A stretch of DNA of 64,000 bases from Ulva prolifera (GCA_023078555.1 CM041201.1:3045713-3109712), one strand, 5' to 3'. Positions 1 through 12,272 are shown, counted from the first letter of the stretch. Numbers and translations: made by a program. The notes: a model not told the origin generated them from the letters alone.

Positions 1-3000
1 CTCAGAGTGCCGGCATGCATGAGCGCAGCAAGCAGCACGACGAGCGGCGCGATCACGCCGCCGAGGCGCGCGGCCGCGGAGTTTGCGCCGAGAGCCGCGC
101 TGCGCACGACCGTCGGGAAGAGCTCCGTCGTGAAGACGAAGAGGAGTGCGAAGGCCGCGGCGGCGCCGAACTTGCCGACAACGGCGGCCGCGATGCGCAC
201 GGTCGCGTTGGCGGAGCCGGGGGTGCCGGCGGGGACGGCGGCGCAGAGCATGCATGCGACGCCGCAAATGAGGAAGCTGTACGTGGTGATCCGCCGACGG
301 CCGAGGCGGTTGATGAGCTGCAGGGCGGGGGCGTCTAAGGAGGGGGTGGCGGGGTGGCGGTACAGACCGCAGCGCAGGTCGCAATGCATGCGTGGTCTCA
401 GCGAAGGGGCGTGGGGGCAGTGGCGGCGGCCGCATGCCATGAAGACGGCGGTGGAAGCAGTAACCCCCAGGCGCAACGGCCGCCGGGGCCACAGCATACA
501 GCAGTTTGCAGCAGGGCGTTGCCACGGCGGTCAGACCTGTGCCGGCTGCAGCCGCACGGCGGTGTGGCCGTGCCGCAGCCTCCCCGCACCGCACGCCCGC
601 CTCCACAGCTCCGCATGCCATGCAACCGCCCGAGCTGCGCGGGGGCTTACAGCAAGGAACGTGGCCAATGCAGCAGCAGCAACTTCGCCCTTGAACAGAC
701 ATCATGGGACATCAGAAATAAACTGCAATCCGGTGGGCACGTACCGCGATGGTGACGAAGTATGAGGGGTACTCGATGAGGGAGATGAGGAAGAAGTTGA
801 CGTAAAGGCTGCCCTCGAGCGCCTCGAGCGCGAGGCTCACGCCATAGTACGCGAGGCTCACAACGAACCAGCAGAACATCATGACGAACATGCGCCGCCG
901 CAGCTCCGGCGCGCGGAAGGTGTCGAGCAGCGTCGCGGGGGGGCCGGAGGCCGCGGGGGGCCCCGCGATCGGCGCGTCCGGCATGCGCGTGCCGTTGTGG
1001 TGCGCGATCTGCGCCAGCACGGCCGTGCTCTCCGAGTGCCGGCCCTGCAGCACGCAGCACGCTCATGCATTTTGTATCGTGTACTCTGTGAGCTGCAGCA
1101 CGCAGCACGCTCATATGACTGGTGACCTGCAGCACGCAGCATCGGCGCCGCCACGCGGCCCCGATTCCTAGACGCTGCTATCGCGGCACATGACTGCAGC
1201 TGCTTGACGTGGTCACGTGAGGTCGGGCGCGGGCTGCGGCTGCATGCATGCATGCATGCGGTCAGCGCAGGTTGCGGCAGGCCGGGGGCCGCACCTTGGC
1301 CAGCAGCCAGCGCGGCGACTCGGGGAAGAAGGGCATGATGAGGACGATCGGGAGGATGGAGGCGCCGCAGATGACCGTCTGCGGCCGCCACTCCGGCACG
1401 GCGTACGCGACCAGCGGCAGGATGCAGGCGCCTGCAGCCGGGGAGCGGCACTGTCAAGCAGCTGCATAACGCGTGGTTGCAGGTCGCTGCATCGTGGTGG
1501 GGTGTGCGTGAGGAGGGAGAGGCTGGACATGCAGCCACCAGACCGAGCCACAGATGTATCTCGCCGATATATGCGGCAGAAGGTGTGGCTGCGTGCACGT
1601 AATCGTGCGGGACGGACCTCCATCTGCGGCTGCGGGCCCAACAAAAAGCCCCAGGAGCGCCCTGACAAGTCCAGAGGAGACTTGCTCCTGTTTGTAAGGA
1701 GACACAGTGGATAGTGACGGGGGATAGACGGAGGGGTGAGAAAGAGGGGGTGAGACAGAGGGGGTGAGACAGAGGGGGTGAGAAAGAGGGGGGTGAGAAA
1801 GAGGGGGTGAGAAAGAGGGGATGAGAAAGAAAGGGTGATGAAGAGGGGGTGAGACAGAGGGGGTGAGACAGAGGGGGTGATGAAGAGGGGGTGAGACAGA
1901 GGGGGGTGAGAAAGAGGGGGTGAGAAAGAGGGGGGGGGGGGGGGGCACCTGTGCACCAGAAGAGCTGCGACGCGATGCCCATGATGCCGCGCCACGACGC
2001 GCCCACGATCTCGCACGCCAGCGTGAACGAGATCAGGCCCATGCCGGCGGTGCTGGCACCTGCAGCCACAGTTCCTCGTCGGGGTCAATGGCGCGTGGAG
2101 TGTCTCACAGCGGGACGGCGAACACTGGCACGGACGGTGAGAGGGCCAGCACACAATGGTGGAGGCTGGCCACGCAAGCACATGTTACTGGTGCAGCCAC
2201 ACGATTGCGGCGGCGCGCTACCACAGGCCGAGCGCCGCAAGCTGTGATGTGATGCATGATTACAATCTGGTGTGGGGATAACGGTCGGCATGCCCTCTGC
2301 GGGCGTGGCTCTGCGTGCGTTGTGGCTTTAGCTGTGCCTGTTTGAGGCGTGAGCCACAGCTGCTGTGGGCTATCACGTCTCTCTGGGACACGGTCATGTA
2401 ATTCACCTGCAGGTGGCGACGACACAAATTCTACGTTGAGTCGAGCTAGCGGGGCCTTGTCTGCGAATGCATGCCAACTGCTGTCCGGTGATGCGCCGAA
2501 GATGCACGAGCAGCCGAGGTTGGCATGTGGGGAGAGGGCAGGGGCAGCTGCAGAGGAGACGCAGGGCAGAGCGTACCGCTGAGGATCCTGAGGATGACGA
2601 ACCAGTGGTAGTCTGACACTGCTGCAGTGAGGGCAGTGAAGATGCCGCTGAGCAGGCACGCCCCGATGAGGGAGCTGAAGCGGCCGGCGCTGTCAGACGC
2701 GATGCCCCATCCAGCTGCACCGACGAGGAAGCCGAGGAAGAAGGCCGAGTTGGAGAGGTCGAGGAGCCACGCTGTGTCGCAGAAGAGGCCAAAGTCGCTG
2801 CGGACGGATTCTTGTGGATGTGTCCACCGCCAGGAGGTTTCAGGGAGGTTGCAGAAGTCCTCGGTGGGATCGACCTGGGCAAAGGCTTCTGTGCAGGCTG
2901 TGTCGTCCGGGTCAACGCACTGCCAGAGGTGCTCCTTGATGGGGTCCTTGCCTGTATATGCGAAGACGCTCAGAGCAGTGAGATCGGGCTGTACGAGGCA

Positions 3001-3703
3001 AGAAGTGCCAATGGCCAACATGGCCGATGATCGCCATGCGAGCAGACAGAACAGCGTGCCCTGGGAACACAGCAAACACAGATGCTTGACAGCCGCTGCT
3101 CTGAGATCATTGTGAATTTTGGCAGCGTCTGAGCAGAGTGCCGCAGCAGAAGAAACCAGAAATCCAAGATTGTCTCTCTCATGTCAAGTGCACAGAGCAA
3201 GACGGACAAGCCTGCTGCAAGACACCGCCGGGCACGTGCTTCATTTTTACCTTAGTATGCTGTGTACAAACGGTACGTCATTGCGCAAATCGTGCGATCA
3301 GGGGGGCTGAAATTGCTGTGTGGCACATGGACAGATGCGTGCAGGTCGATCCCTGCTTCTTGCATGTAGCCATGCACGATGGTTTCTGCTTACGCAGCAC
3401 GTCACTACTACTCAGAGTGACACACTTGCCAAGACATGAACATCATGCCTCGCCTGCCACAAGGGCCCGGAACGGTATCCGACACTCCGACGCTCCGCGT
3501 GCCACATTGCAGCAGGACACACCGAAAAAGGCCATGTTCAGCACCATCAGGGCACCTGGCATCCATGCGGCACTGACTATCGAAAACAGCCAGATCTGAT
3601 GTCTTCCCAGCTCCCCGATGTGATCCTCAAAGACCACATCGATCGAAGGCCCTTCATGCCCGTTTTCCACGTCCTGGCTGGCCTCGCGGATTACAGGCTC
3701 CAT
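1..3703 (-). CDS. Organic cation transporter-like MFS carrier (SLC22/OCT type), 3' end off the window
   Basis: Multi-exon gene. The phase-consistent model is complement(join(<1..317,745..1044,1295..1431,1949..2059,2577..2988,3506..3703)). The first exon gives a cytosolic N-terminus (MEPVIREASQ) and a hydrophobic helix. The second carries the loop WQCVDPDDTACTEAF and EDFCNLPETSWRW, then SDFGLFCDTAWLLDLSNS, typical of organic cation/carnitine transporters between TM1 and TM2. Later exons hold PESPRWLLAK, after TM6 in this family, a large cytosolic loop, paired helices around MFVMMFCWFVVSLAYYGVSL, and TELFPTVVRSAALG, the ELxPTVxR signature before TM11. The expected function is transport of an organic cation or similar solute across a membrane; substrate and membrane cannot be read from sequence. 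The 3' end is cut by the window edge. The intron at 1432-1948 starts almost directly with a 16-base C run followed by a pyrimidine minisatellite. The first splice junction is the least certain. Confidence 0.85.
1730..1929. repeat. Purine-rich minisatellite (GGGTGAGAMAGAGG type)
   Basis: About a dozen imperfect units of 16-18 bp alternating GGGGGTGAGAAAGAG, GGGGGTGAGACAGAG and GGTGATGAAGAG. It lies inside an intron of the transporter gene; on the transcribed (minus) strand it is a long pyrimidine tract. Confidence 0.9.
1930..1945. repeat. Poly(G) run, 16 bases (C on the gene strand)
   Basis: Uninterrupted G run on the plus strand. It abuts the 5' splice site of the transporter intron, so the intron RNA begins GTG followed by the C run. 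Confidence 0.95.
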
Positions 3704-4657
3704 CCTTCTCTAGAGCGGGTTCAAATGCAAGTATTTGATGACATCTGTTCTGATTGCTGATGTATGCTGGCAACGCCCGACAGGCGCTCAAGCGAAATAA
3801 AATGTCCTGACTACTTGACTGACGCGTTAATAGGCAGATTTATCGAAGGAAACACGTGCTGGTAGATTGACCCGTCCGCTACTACGGGCTGCAATTGGCG
3901 CTGCGTAGCCCGCGCTTGTTATGTGTATGGTTCACCATGACGTGCGCAGTGCAGAGCTGGAGACAGCATCACATCCGCGGCGCGGTTCCCCATGCACATG
4001 AACCGGTCCGCTCTGGCTAAACCTAGGGCAATACTGGATAGCCCAAGGCCGGGTTTGTACATTTGTGTCCGGAAAGAGGGTGAACATGCTAGACTCAGTC
4101 CTACGGCCCTGCGCATGCCGTGACCGCTTCAAGCGACCATATCAATCAAGCCACAAACTGGTGCGTGATTCCCAATGCGCATCACGAATGGATGCACCCG
4201 ATCAGAAAAGCACCAATGTACATGGATGATTTGTGCAATGGCTACGGCCGTCCAGGGCAGGAACATATCGCGCAGCAGCTTTCAAAGTCCTGCGTGCTGT
4301 GTATTACCGGTGGGTCCTATTCTGATGCGCGACGCATCCCCTCCTCACAAAACACACCAGCCACACCAGACCTAGCACCACCGACTAGCTCTACCAACAC
4401 AGCCACCATCTACTCAAGCACTGCCTTCTATGTCTTCAACCTCGCTGGACACCATCCAACTCGGCTCAGCAGCCACCGATTCGCACGGAGACACCGTCAA
4501 AACGGAGGCCAAGCCTCGGCCCGCTGCCCACAAATGCAACCACAAGCCGCGGTGCTCTCAGCCACGCACCCTCACAGCGCTCACAGCGACACCCCCGGCC
4601 ACACCAGTGCCGCCCCCGCAGCTGCGGGGGCACCCCACGCCGCACCAGCGCCTCCGC
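3704..4657. other. Spacer, no gene recognised
   Basis: Between the start of the transporter gene and the stop of the LPA-like gene, both on the minus strand. It should contain the transporter promoter and the 3' UTR of the LPA-like gene. I see no further coding exon or structured element. Confidence 0.5.
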
Positions 4658-7174
4658 TCAGCCGCCAACGCGGCCATCCATGCCGTCCAGGAAGCCGCCC
4701 CACATGCCCTCGGTGGGCGCGAGCTGCTTCGCCATGATGCCCCAGGGCGGGCAGCCGGCGCCGGAGGCGCGCACGCGGCCGTCGAGCCGCAGCCCGACGT
4801 ACAGCCCGGCGTCCGTGTCCTTGCCGGCCGTCGCCGCCTGCTTCTCAAACCAGTCGCGCCAGTCCTCCCGCCGCACGGCGCGCCCCTCCCACCTGCACCC
4901 ACGCACCCTCCACTGCCATGCATGTGCCAATGGCAGGGACTGCGACAGATGTCATCAGATTGCTGCTAGAACATGGCGCTGACCCCAACAGCACAGCACT
5001 CAACGGGGCAACAGCATTGCATGTTGCGGTCGCGTTCGCTGCGGGGTCGCTGCGATGCAGAGGGCGCTGCCGGCACGAACAGTGCCAACTCATCTCCACC
5101 GTGACGCGCGCACAGGCTGCGCGGCGCACTGCTGACCTGCCTGGTCGGCATGCAGTGCATGCAGTGCATGCATGCACATGCACGCTACACAGCGTCGCCA
5201 TGCGGAGCGTGCCAATGCGAAGGCAGGAGGGACGGGGTGGTCCTCGCCTCGTGCGGATGAGCGTGAATCAAGCATTACCCACGTGTGATCAGGTATGATG
5301 CCGGCGCAGCGGCCGAGGGCTGCAGGGGGGCGGTGCCGAGGCCGGCGCACCTGGCCGACTCCTTGTCGTCCTTGTCAAGCGCAGGCAGCCCGTCGCTTGC
5401 ATCGCCGCCGCGCAGCGGCAGCGGCACGATGAACACGCCCCGGCGCAGCAGCTCGTCCTTGAAGGGCGCTGCGGCCTCGAGCGCGGCGGCGACCTGCTCG
5501 GCGGAGCCATAAAACATGACGGGCCGGCAGAAGGAGCGCAGGCGGCCGAGGGGGAGCGTCTTGCCGCTCGCGAGCTGCAGGCGCAGGCCGGCGAGGGACT
5601 CCTCGCGGCTGATGCGCGCGATCTGCTTGTCCCGGGCCGCGAGGTCGCCGCGCAGGAAGTAGGCGATCACGCCGACGCATGCTGCATGCCCACACGCGCG
5701 GTTGTGCGGTGCAAGGACAAAGTTGGGAAGGCTGGTAGCACCGCCCGGGATACGGGATACGCACGAGCACGGCAATGCCACCGCCGACATGCAGATGTGT
5801 GTGCATGTGCCCGCACACTGTCGCACCTGTCCATGGCTATATGGCTGCCGTGCATGCATGTGCGTGTGTGTAGTTACAAAGGACAGAGGCCGGGAAGCGA
5901 GCCGGTGCCAGGAATACACACGCAAACCCACTCACGCAGTCATGGCACTAGGCCGGGCACGAGCACGTACCACAGCTCGGCCGGTGATGCCAGCCAAAGA
6001 TTGAAGCCCCGCACGGAGCACAAGAGCATTCCCCTTGCACAACGCCACACTCAACCGGCGCAGAGCATGTGCGTGTGTGTATGTGTGTATGTGCATGTGT
6101 GTTTCCAGAGTGTTGACATGTGCATGTGTGCTGCAAGGACAATGTCTGAGAGGTGGGCAGCACCGCAGGAATCGCACGCATGATCAGAACAGGAATGATG
6201 GGTGTGTATGGGTATTGCCACGTTGGGGATTTGGGGGGGGGGGGGGGGGGGGGAGGCATGGAGGAGGAGGGTGGGATATCCGGAGACCCGCAAGAGGAGG
6301 CGGCTTGCCCATGCATCGTGACGCGTTGAATTGTGAGAGCAGCGGCCGCAGGGGGAGAGTCGCAGGGGAGTGTGTGGGTGCGGCAGGCGAGCAACGGTGA
6401 GCAGCTGCAGGAGGGCAGCGCGGGGAGGGGGGGTGCAGTTGACGATCGCACCGAGGTCGATGCCAAATGTCTGCGTGGTGTTTGCCAGTGGCATGGCAGA
6501 TGGAGCATTCCCAAGGGAGCCAATCAGCTGTGACGTAGCCACGAGAGACGCTATGCCTGCTGATATGAGGAAGAAGGTGAGGAGGCCTATTCTGAATGTG
6601 CGGAACGGACTCTCCACCTCAGCACGCATGGACAAGTACTTCTGATCTTGAGGACTGCAGGGGCATGCAGTTTGTCAGATGCATGTAAGATGGCGATACT
6701 GTTGCAGCGGCATGCCCAACCGTGTTTGCATAGCGACAGCCTTGAGAGGCGAGCATTTATTGAAGGGCACGCCACATCCGCATCTCCTGCACCTCCCTGC
6801 TACGCACATCGTGCCCATACACTTTATCAGCCATTACTAGTGGTCTCTGTTTACTGTTCGATTGATTGGTTCCTTCAGCGGCGTCTCAGCTCAGCACGAT
6901 CATGGCAGCACTGGGGCCGCACGCGTGCCCTCCATCCTGGACGTGGCGGAAGGGAAGCAGCAGCGTACTCAAATCCAGATGGATTGTCTCGCGATGCTTG
7001 GCATCGTGTATGCCTTTGCTTGCAACGAGTGTGATCTTGTGCAGATGCCCAGCTACAACTATAGGTTGTGGCCACCAACAACTCGGCAGATGTTCTATTT
7101 GCGGCTCGAGCACAACTTGGACCAATTGACTGACAGCCACTAGAGCTCACTCGTGGTCTTGCCGTGCAAAACAT
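4658..7174 (-). CDS. LPA1/REP27-family chloroplast protein (photosystem II accumulation factor-like)
   Basis: Model complement(join(4658..4892,5279..5681,6452..6641,6923..7174)), phases consistent, 359 residues. Exon 1 looks like a plastid transit peptide, rich in Ser/Arg/Ala and poor in acidic residues (start MFCTARPRVSSSGCQ). Exon 2 has the family start MRAEVESPFRTFRIG, then two membrane helices (LLTFFLISAGIASLVATSQL and ACVGVIAYFL). The C-terminal part contains KQIARISREESLAGLRLQL, WEGRAVRREDWRDWF and LDGRVRASGAGCPPWG, ending EGMWGGFLDGMDGRV. These are hallmarks of the Low PSII Accumulation1/Rep27 domain. Length and layout resemble the plant LPA1-like protein without TPR repeats more than LPA1/REP27 itself, which carries TPRs. 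The expected role is in thylakoid or photosystem II assembly or repair, inferred from the family. The 770-nt intron 2 holds three degenerate retroelement tails and a 21-base C run. The choice of start is less certain than the rest. Confidence 0.85.
5710..5760 (-). repeat. Degenerate CTTTGTCCTTG retroelement tail, copy 1
   Basis: On the minus strand it reads ...GCGGTGCTACCAGCC, a short spacer, then CTTTGTCCTTGCA, matching the dispersed family best seen at 60880-61041 and 25166-25216. It lies in intron 2 of the LPA-like gene. Confidence 0.7.
5874..5925 (-). repeat. Degenerate retroelement tail, copy 2
   Basis: Minus strand: GGCACCGGCTCGC ... CTGTCCTTTGTAA. Diverged member of the same family, 114 nt from copy 1 and in the same orientation and intron. 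Confidence 0.55.
6132..6175 (-). repeat. Degenerate retroelement tail, copy 3
   Basis: Minus strand: TTCCTGCGGTGCTGCCCACC ... CATTGTCCTTGCAG. Third copy in the same intron and orientation. Its decayed end TTGCAG resembles a 3' splice site. Confidence 0.6.
6233..6253. repeat. Poly(G) run, 21 bases
   Basis: Uninterrupted G run on the plus strand (C on the gene strand) within intron 2 of the LPA-like gene. Confidence 0.95.
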
Positions 7175-7382
7175 GGTGACGGAAAATCCCCGACAAGGCC
7201 TTCGTGGCTGTGCTAATTCGCTGTCGGCAAAACGAACCGCATCAGACTTCGATGAAGCGCTTTCGAAAGAGACAAAAACGTTGTAGTTGGCGACCACATT
7301 AGCTGGAGCGGGCAAGCCACGGACATGTTTCACGTTTGCGCATCTCTTGTAGTGGGGACATGCATGTCCCCAGTGTGTAGAT

Positions 7383-7387
7383 TTACA
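7383..7387 (-). terminator. Candidate TGTAA poly(A) signal, Aurora kinase gene
   Basis: TGTAA on the minus strand 123 nt past the Aurora stop codon. TGTAA is the known poly(A) signal of green algae. Confidence 0.45.
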
Positions 7388-7509
7388 CAGAATCCAATCC
7401 GTCATGCTCGTTCACTCATTGTTCAGACATGCTACAGGTTGCGCCTGAAAATGCCTCTTATTATTGATCCGATACCAACATGTACATGCCAATGTTGGAT
7501 GCACTTTGG

Positions 7510-8929
7510 CTACCTCTGAGTTGCGGCTGTTGGCATGACCCGGCTCCGGAAGCTGGAGCCTTTGGTCTCATTTGTTGCACTGCCACGGGTGTGCTTCCTG
7601 ATCCAGGGGTGTGCGTGCACTTCCCTCAAGGTGAGTCGACTTGACGGTTCTCTCTTGAGCAATCGCCTTATTAGGTCCTTGGCCTCTACAGAAATCTGCA
7701 AATTTCCGCTCACATTACAGCTCAAGGCCATGAAGTGTTGAACAGGTCAGTGGCACAGCATACGGCACGCAGTCACAGTGGCATCAACAGCGTACAACAC
7801 TGAGCAACAGCTTGAGAATCTGATGTGTCAATGCATCCATGGTGCAGAATGGGCTCCAGGCTCTTCTTTGTATCATTGGAGCGCACCGGCACGTGGTCGG
7901 GGAATGTATAGTCCACCCTTCTTATTCTGTCTTGAGTCATCGGAGTGTCGCTTGCCTCAAATGGCGCCCTGCCGATGAGGAATTCATACGCTAAAACACC
8001 CAAACACCACAGGTCAGCACTGAATGTGTGCCCCGCCCTGTCAATCATTTCTGGTGGAAGATAGTCGACGGTTCCGCAAATAGTCGCTCGTTTCCTGTTC
8101 GGTGCATCAACACATGTGTGTACAGACCATCCGAAATCTGACATCCTGATCTGCTTGTCAACTCCAATCAACAGGTTCTCCGGCTTGATGTCCCTGGCAT
8201 CAGGATCGAGAATTCAAACAGTGAACAACCATGTATGTGTCCCATGCGTCAAGTGGTCTGACCTCTTTCATGCGAGTTGCAGTTGTTAGCTTGCGCAAGG
8301 CGCAGTACATACCTATGAATGACATGCTTTTTGTGCATGTGTGTGAGCGCTGCCGCAACCTGAGAGATATATCTTGCTGCCCGTTCTTCTGGGAACCTCA
8401 CAGCATCACGTAGATGTTTATAAACGTCTCCACCAGGGGCGTATTCGAGGAGGAAGTATATGCGCTCGTCGTCGTGGAAATACCCGTACAGGCGCAGAAT
8501 GTTGACGTGCCGCAGATTTGACTGAATCTCTATCTCGCGCCGGATTTGAAACTCCATTCTTGATTCAACGATCTGTCCTTTATATACCACCTGCAAGCGC
8601 GCAATTCAGGTCTCTACCGAATGATGCGAACAGGTTGCAAAGCCACGCGAGCAGCTCAGCGCTGCAGCTCATCGGCTCATCGATTTCAGAAGCCAATTCG
8701 GATGAGTAGGTGAACTTTGTGCGAGTCATGTGGCCAGGCATGTACATCAGCACTGAGATGGCCGCACCTTCAGGGCGAGAATTAACCCGGATTTCCTCTC
8801 CCTCACAACGTAGACATTCCCAAATCGGCCACGACCAAGTTTTCCCCCAATGTCAAAGTCAGCTATACTCCACTGTGTATGCGTCGGTGTATTCTCTGTT
8901 TGGCTGTTCTCCTTGCCTGAAGGATTCAT
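7510..8929 (-). CDS. AUR: Aurora-type serine/threonine protein kinase
   Basis: Model complement(join(7510..7695,7887..8193,8313..8590,8768..8929)), 310 residues, all phases consistent. A short N-terminal tail with KEN (MNPSGKENS) precedes the kinase domain. [21 protein letters not shown] is the Aurora-typical start with the Gly-rich loop at about residues 31-39; the Lys is in LALK. The catalytic loop [12 protein letters not shown] spans two exons. DFGWSVH and the activation loop [16 protein letters not shown] match Aurora, with the T-loop Thr equivalent to human AurA T288 present. The C-lobe ends [12 protein letters not shown] plus a short tail. KEN is a degron in many APC/C substrates, so cell-cycle destruction is plausible but untested. 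Expected role: mitotic spindle, kinetochore and cytokinesis control. An upstream in-frame ATG ten codons earlier is possible, but MNPSGKEN fits better. Confidence 0.95.
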
Positions 8930-9588
8930 CGTGACACAGCCCACGATCACATCAATCACTAACTACATAAGCTAGATTGCTTGCCAGAACATGATGTCAA
9001 GTTGTGTGCTTGGTGTGTACGCTAGTAATGTGTGACTGCATGCGCTGCTGTGAAGCGAGTGTTAACATGTTCCACCTGATCGTGACAGTGGCCACAGCTG
9101 TCCTCAGCGCGTGGCGCTCCGCGGTGCATAGCCGAGCGCGACGCGAAGTAACAGACGAGCACGCAGCTGTGCGCAGACCGGCTCATCTCTACGTCCAAGC
9201 TCTGATGGAGCTGAAGCCTGATCTGAATTCCCGATTCGCCGTGCCGGCATTATGGACTCACGACTAGGACGATTCGTTGTCACAGCTAGTTTACAGTCTA
9301 GACAGCAACAGCAACAGATTCTTCTCTCCAAAGAGAAGTGAATTGGAATTTGTCCATGTGAGTCATACGCACCTCAGCATCAGCGAGTGGACAGGTATGG
9401 CCAACCCAATTTCGCGCAACGCACCAGCTGGTGCTGCAGTTGCTGAATCTGCCCTCAGCCCACTGTACGAATCATCGGGAGCTGATGCTGTTGGCTAGTG
9501 CGGCTGCTGACGGTCATAGCAGCTGTTTTGAGTGTGGGACTTCCAGCTGCACCATCGCTAGTTCGGCGTAGTCAGGCACAATGGCATT

Positions 9589-10257
9589 TCAGCGCCATGG
9601 GCACTCCAGGATGCTGTGGTCGCTGGCCAGCGGGTGCAACAGCTGGCTGGGACTACCGTTGCAAGTGTGGAGTCTGCTTGTGCACAGCGATCTCTCTCGA
9701 GCCAAGGAGACCAGCGGTGGCTTGTGCATTGCTCTTATGCAGCAAATCCAGCAGCCAATCCACTCAACCACACCAGCAACTAAGGCCACTCCCGGAATGA
9801 GTCCGCCAACAGGTGCACCTGCACAGTCACATCCATGCAAGCCCGACAAGCGCAACTGCGATCTCGACAGACAGGGAGGGAGTGAGTGTCTAGGGGACAA
9901 CAGCAACAAAACAATTTGCACCACATGATCACCACGTGCCAACTCGCGCAGCTCAGATTCCCTACACCAGATGATTCCATGGCATCATATGAGAAAACTC
10001 CCCGCCGTATGGCATCTTCACTGCACAGACATGGCTACGCAAAGTGCCAGCTTGGCAAGCCTGTTCTGTCTGTGCCTGGACATCACGGCAGTGGCCAAGC
10101 CGGGCTTGTGCATAGGCTCAACGTGGCCACTGGGACTCACAACAATGCCCCTGCCGCTGGGCCGCGTGCGTGGCGGTGCTGCCGACCCCACCGGCTCCCT
10201 CGTGGTCCCGTGCAGCGCGGTGGGGCCGCGGTACAGAGACCCGCTGTATGGCGCCAC
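9589..10257 (-). CDS. Possible small membrane-protein gene (weak candidate)
   Basis: Two pieces on the minus strand look coding but are not joined with certainty. The first, 10257 down to 10141, begins MAPYSGSLYRGP and ends in phase at a good 5' splice site (GTGAGT). The second is open from about 9942 to 9589, follows a pyrimidine-rich 3' splice site ending CCCCTAG, and encodes a glycine/valine-rich hydrophobic stretch (GGLIPGVALVAGVVEWIGCW) that could be a membrane helix. I do not recognise the family, and the middle and end of the gene are unresolved. Confidence 0.2.
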
Positions 10258-10708
10258 ACTGAGACCCGGAGATAGCTCGCGTACACCACATCCGGCTCAA
10301 TACATTTAAAATTACTCATCCGGACCCCCGGTGATCATTCGATGCATCCAATACAACCCTAGATGAATTCTGGCCGCAGGCCGGGACGGCCTGGACGACT
10401 TTTCGAGGAGCTTAGATGCCATTATACACATGGGCAACCCCGGCTGGATGTGGCGCATCTTGGCTCGAGCGTTGCTGTGAAGCCGCAGATTCTGGCTTGC
10501 AGAGCCCCGACTGCGACACAGGCCTGCTGGGGCTGCGGGACCGGGTGTAGGCCCGAGCCACTGGACATGCAGCGATCAGCGATCGGGAGTATCCGATGAG
10601 GTTCAGCGCATGTTGTCACAGCAGAGAGGAGCGTGTGAGTACGCAAGCCTGCTCAGGCACAATGAACCCACTCACACATGGGGTGCAGACTGGATGCAAC
10701 GGGGCCCT

Positions 10709-10761
10709 GTGGCCCGAGACGCTGTGGCCCGAGACGCTGTGGCCCGAGACGCTGTGGCCCG
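10709..10761. repeat. 15-bp tandem repeat, about 3.5 copies
   Basis: Perfect units of GTGGCCCGAGACGCT, the last one partial. Confidence 0.95.
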
Positions 10762-11151
10762 TCGCGTCCTCACCCACAGCATCTGCGCATTCCCCCTCCA
10801 AGCCCCTGCCCTCAGGCAGCGCGCGGCTTGCAACGACGTCTTCCGGCAGCAACACTCTCGGCGACATCTCACCGCGGTCACCGTATGCATGGTTGCATGG
10901 TACACTGGTGTGGTGCTGGAGCGAGCAGGGGGAACAGCAGTGCAGGATGGGTAGGAAGGGGGGCAGTGCTACTGTATGGATATGTCATTTTGCCGAAGAC
11001 AATACCAGAACGAGATCGCACAACGTGAAGCGTGCCTCGAAAACAGACGAGCAGCGGCCTCAGCACTGCATGGGCCACACGCACCACCATCATCCGTTGT
11101 ATAAGTGTCCGCGACAGCATTCCAAGCAAGAATACCCCAGCAGAGAGGGAT

Positions 11152-11153
<2 letters not shown>

Positions 11154-11185
<32 letters not shown>
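11154..11185. repeat. Poly(G) run, 32 bases
   Basis: Uninterrupted G run. Lengths of such runs are error-prone in sequencing. Confidence 0.9.
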
Positions 11186-12272
11186 CTTGTGCTAGCTTTG
11201 TGATCTCGCCTAGTGCGCTCCCGCAGGAGCCGCCGTGGCACACATGAGGCGCAAGCCCCACGGCAGCCTGCCGGCACCTCCAGGCCTCGACGCCGCACAC
11301 GAAGGCTGCCACAAGAAGGTCGCAACAAGAAGGCTGCAACAAGGCGGATCAGGGCATATGCAGGCACTCCACACCCGTGCCGCAGCCGTGCCGCAGCCGG
11401 GCCAGGCCGCGCCAGGGCCATGTCGGGCCGGAGCAGAGCCTCGTTTGAAACGGAATGGCATACACGGCAGCACCCACCACGTCAACGGCAGCCGGCGTGA
11501 GAGCACACCGGGGTCGCTGAGAAATGGCATTTGCCCAGAACTGTAATTACAGTAAGGGACCTTAAGGGACCAGTCCAGAGGACTTGGGCGCTGGCGGCGT
11601 CTGGCATTGACGCGGCTGCGCACGGAGCTCGAGCGGGCGGCGCAGCATCAGGCGCTTCAAGTGCATGCAGCCGGGCCTTTGTTGACAAAGTTAATATTTA
11701 TTTATTTTTGGTTGTCAGTCAATATGGGCGTTCCGGTAGCCACCATGATCACGCCAGCAGTGCACATCCGCAGAGCATGTGTACAGCGAGCATGGCCACG
11801 GGCGGCCAGGGGGGCCGCCGGCGTGCCCGGAATTGATGTCGTTGTTCCCGTGGAGACACGACCACCAAAGGGATATGCATGCTCCGGCACGCTGCCTCTA
11901 GATCTCGCCCAGCCCCGGCGCCTGCCGGCTCGTGCGCCGGGCTGTAGCGGCAGCTCGGAGTGCAATGCAGCTGCTAGCACTCTGCGAGGCGGCGCGGACG
12001 GCTGGCTTATGTACGAATTCATCCGCATGCAGGGCGCCGTCTGGCTTCGAAGCCGAGCGCAGGCGCGCCTGCATGCATGGCGGCACTGGACGCTGCCCCA
12101 CGGTGTGCCATGGTCACGCCCACAGGGCCCGGGGAGGCCGTCCTGCTCTGCTTCTGGGTGATGCTGACATTTTGCAAGCAGTCCTGCCGCCTCCGAGGCC
12201 TGAGAGCTGCTGTACTACATGCAGAGATATGTGGCCCCTGTAGAGCCCGATAGCTGGGGCCCGGCATTGACC

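Noticed and set aside
1-765. A 252-codon plus-strand open frame at the left edge
   Set aside because: It is antisense to the last transporter exon and intron; the minus strand carries the MFS motif.
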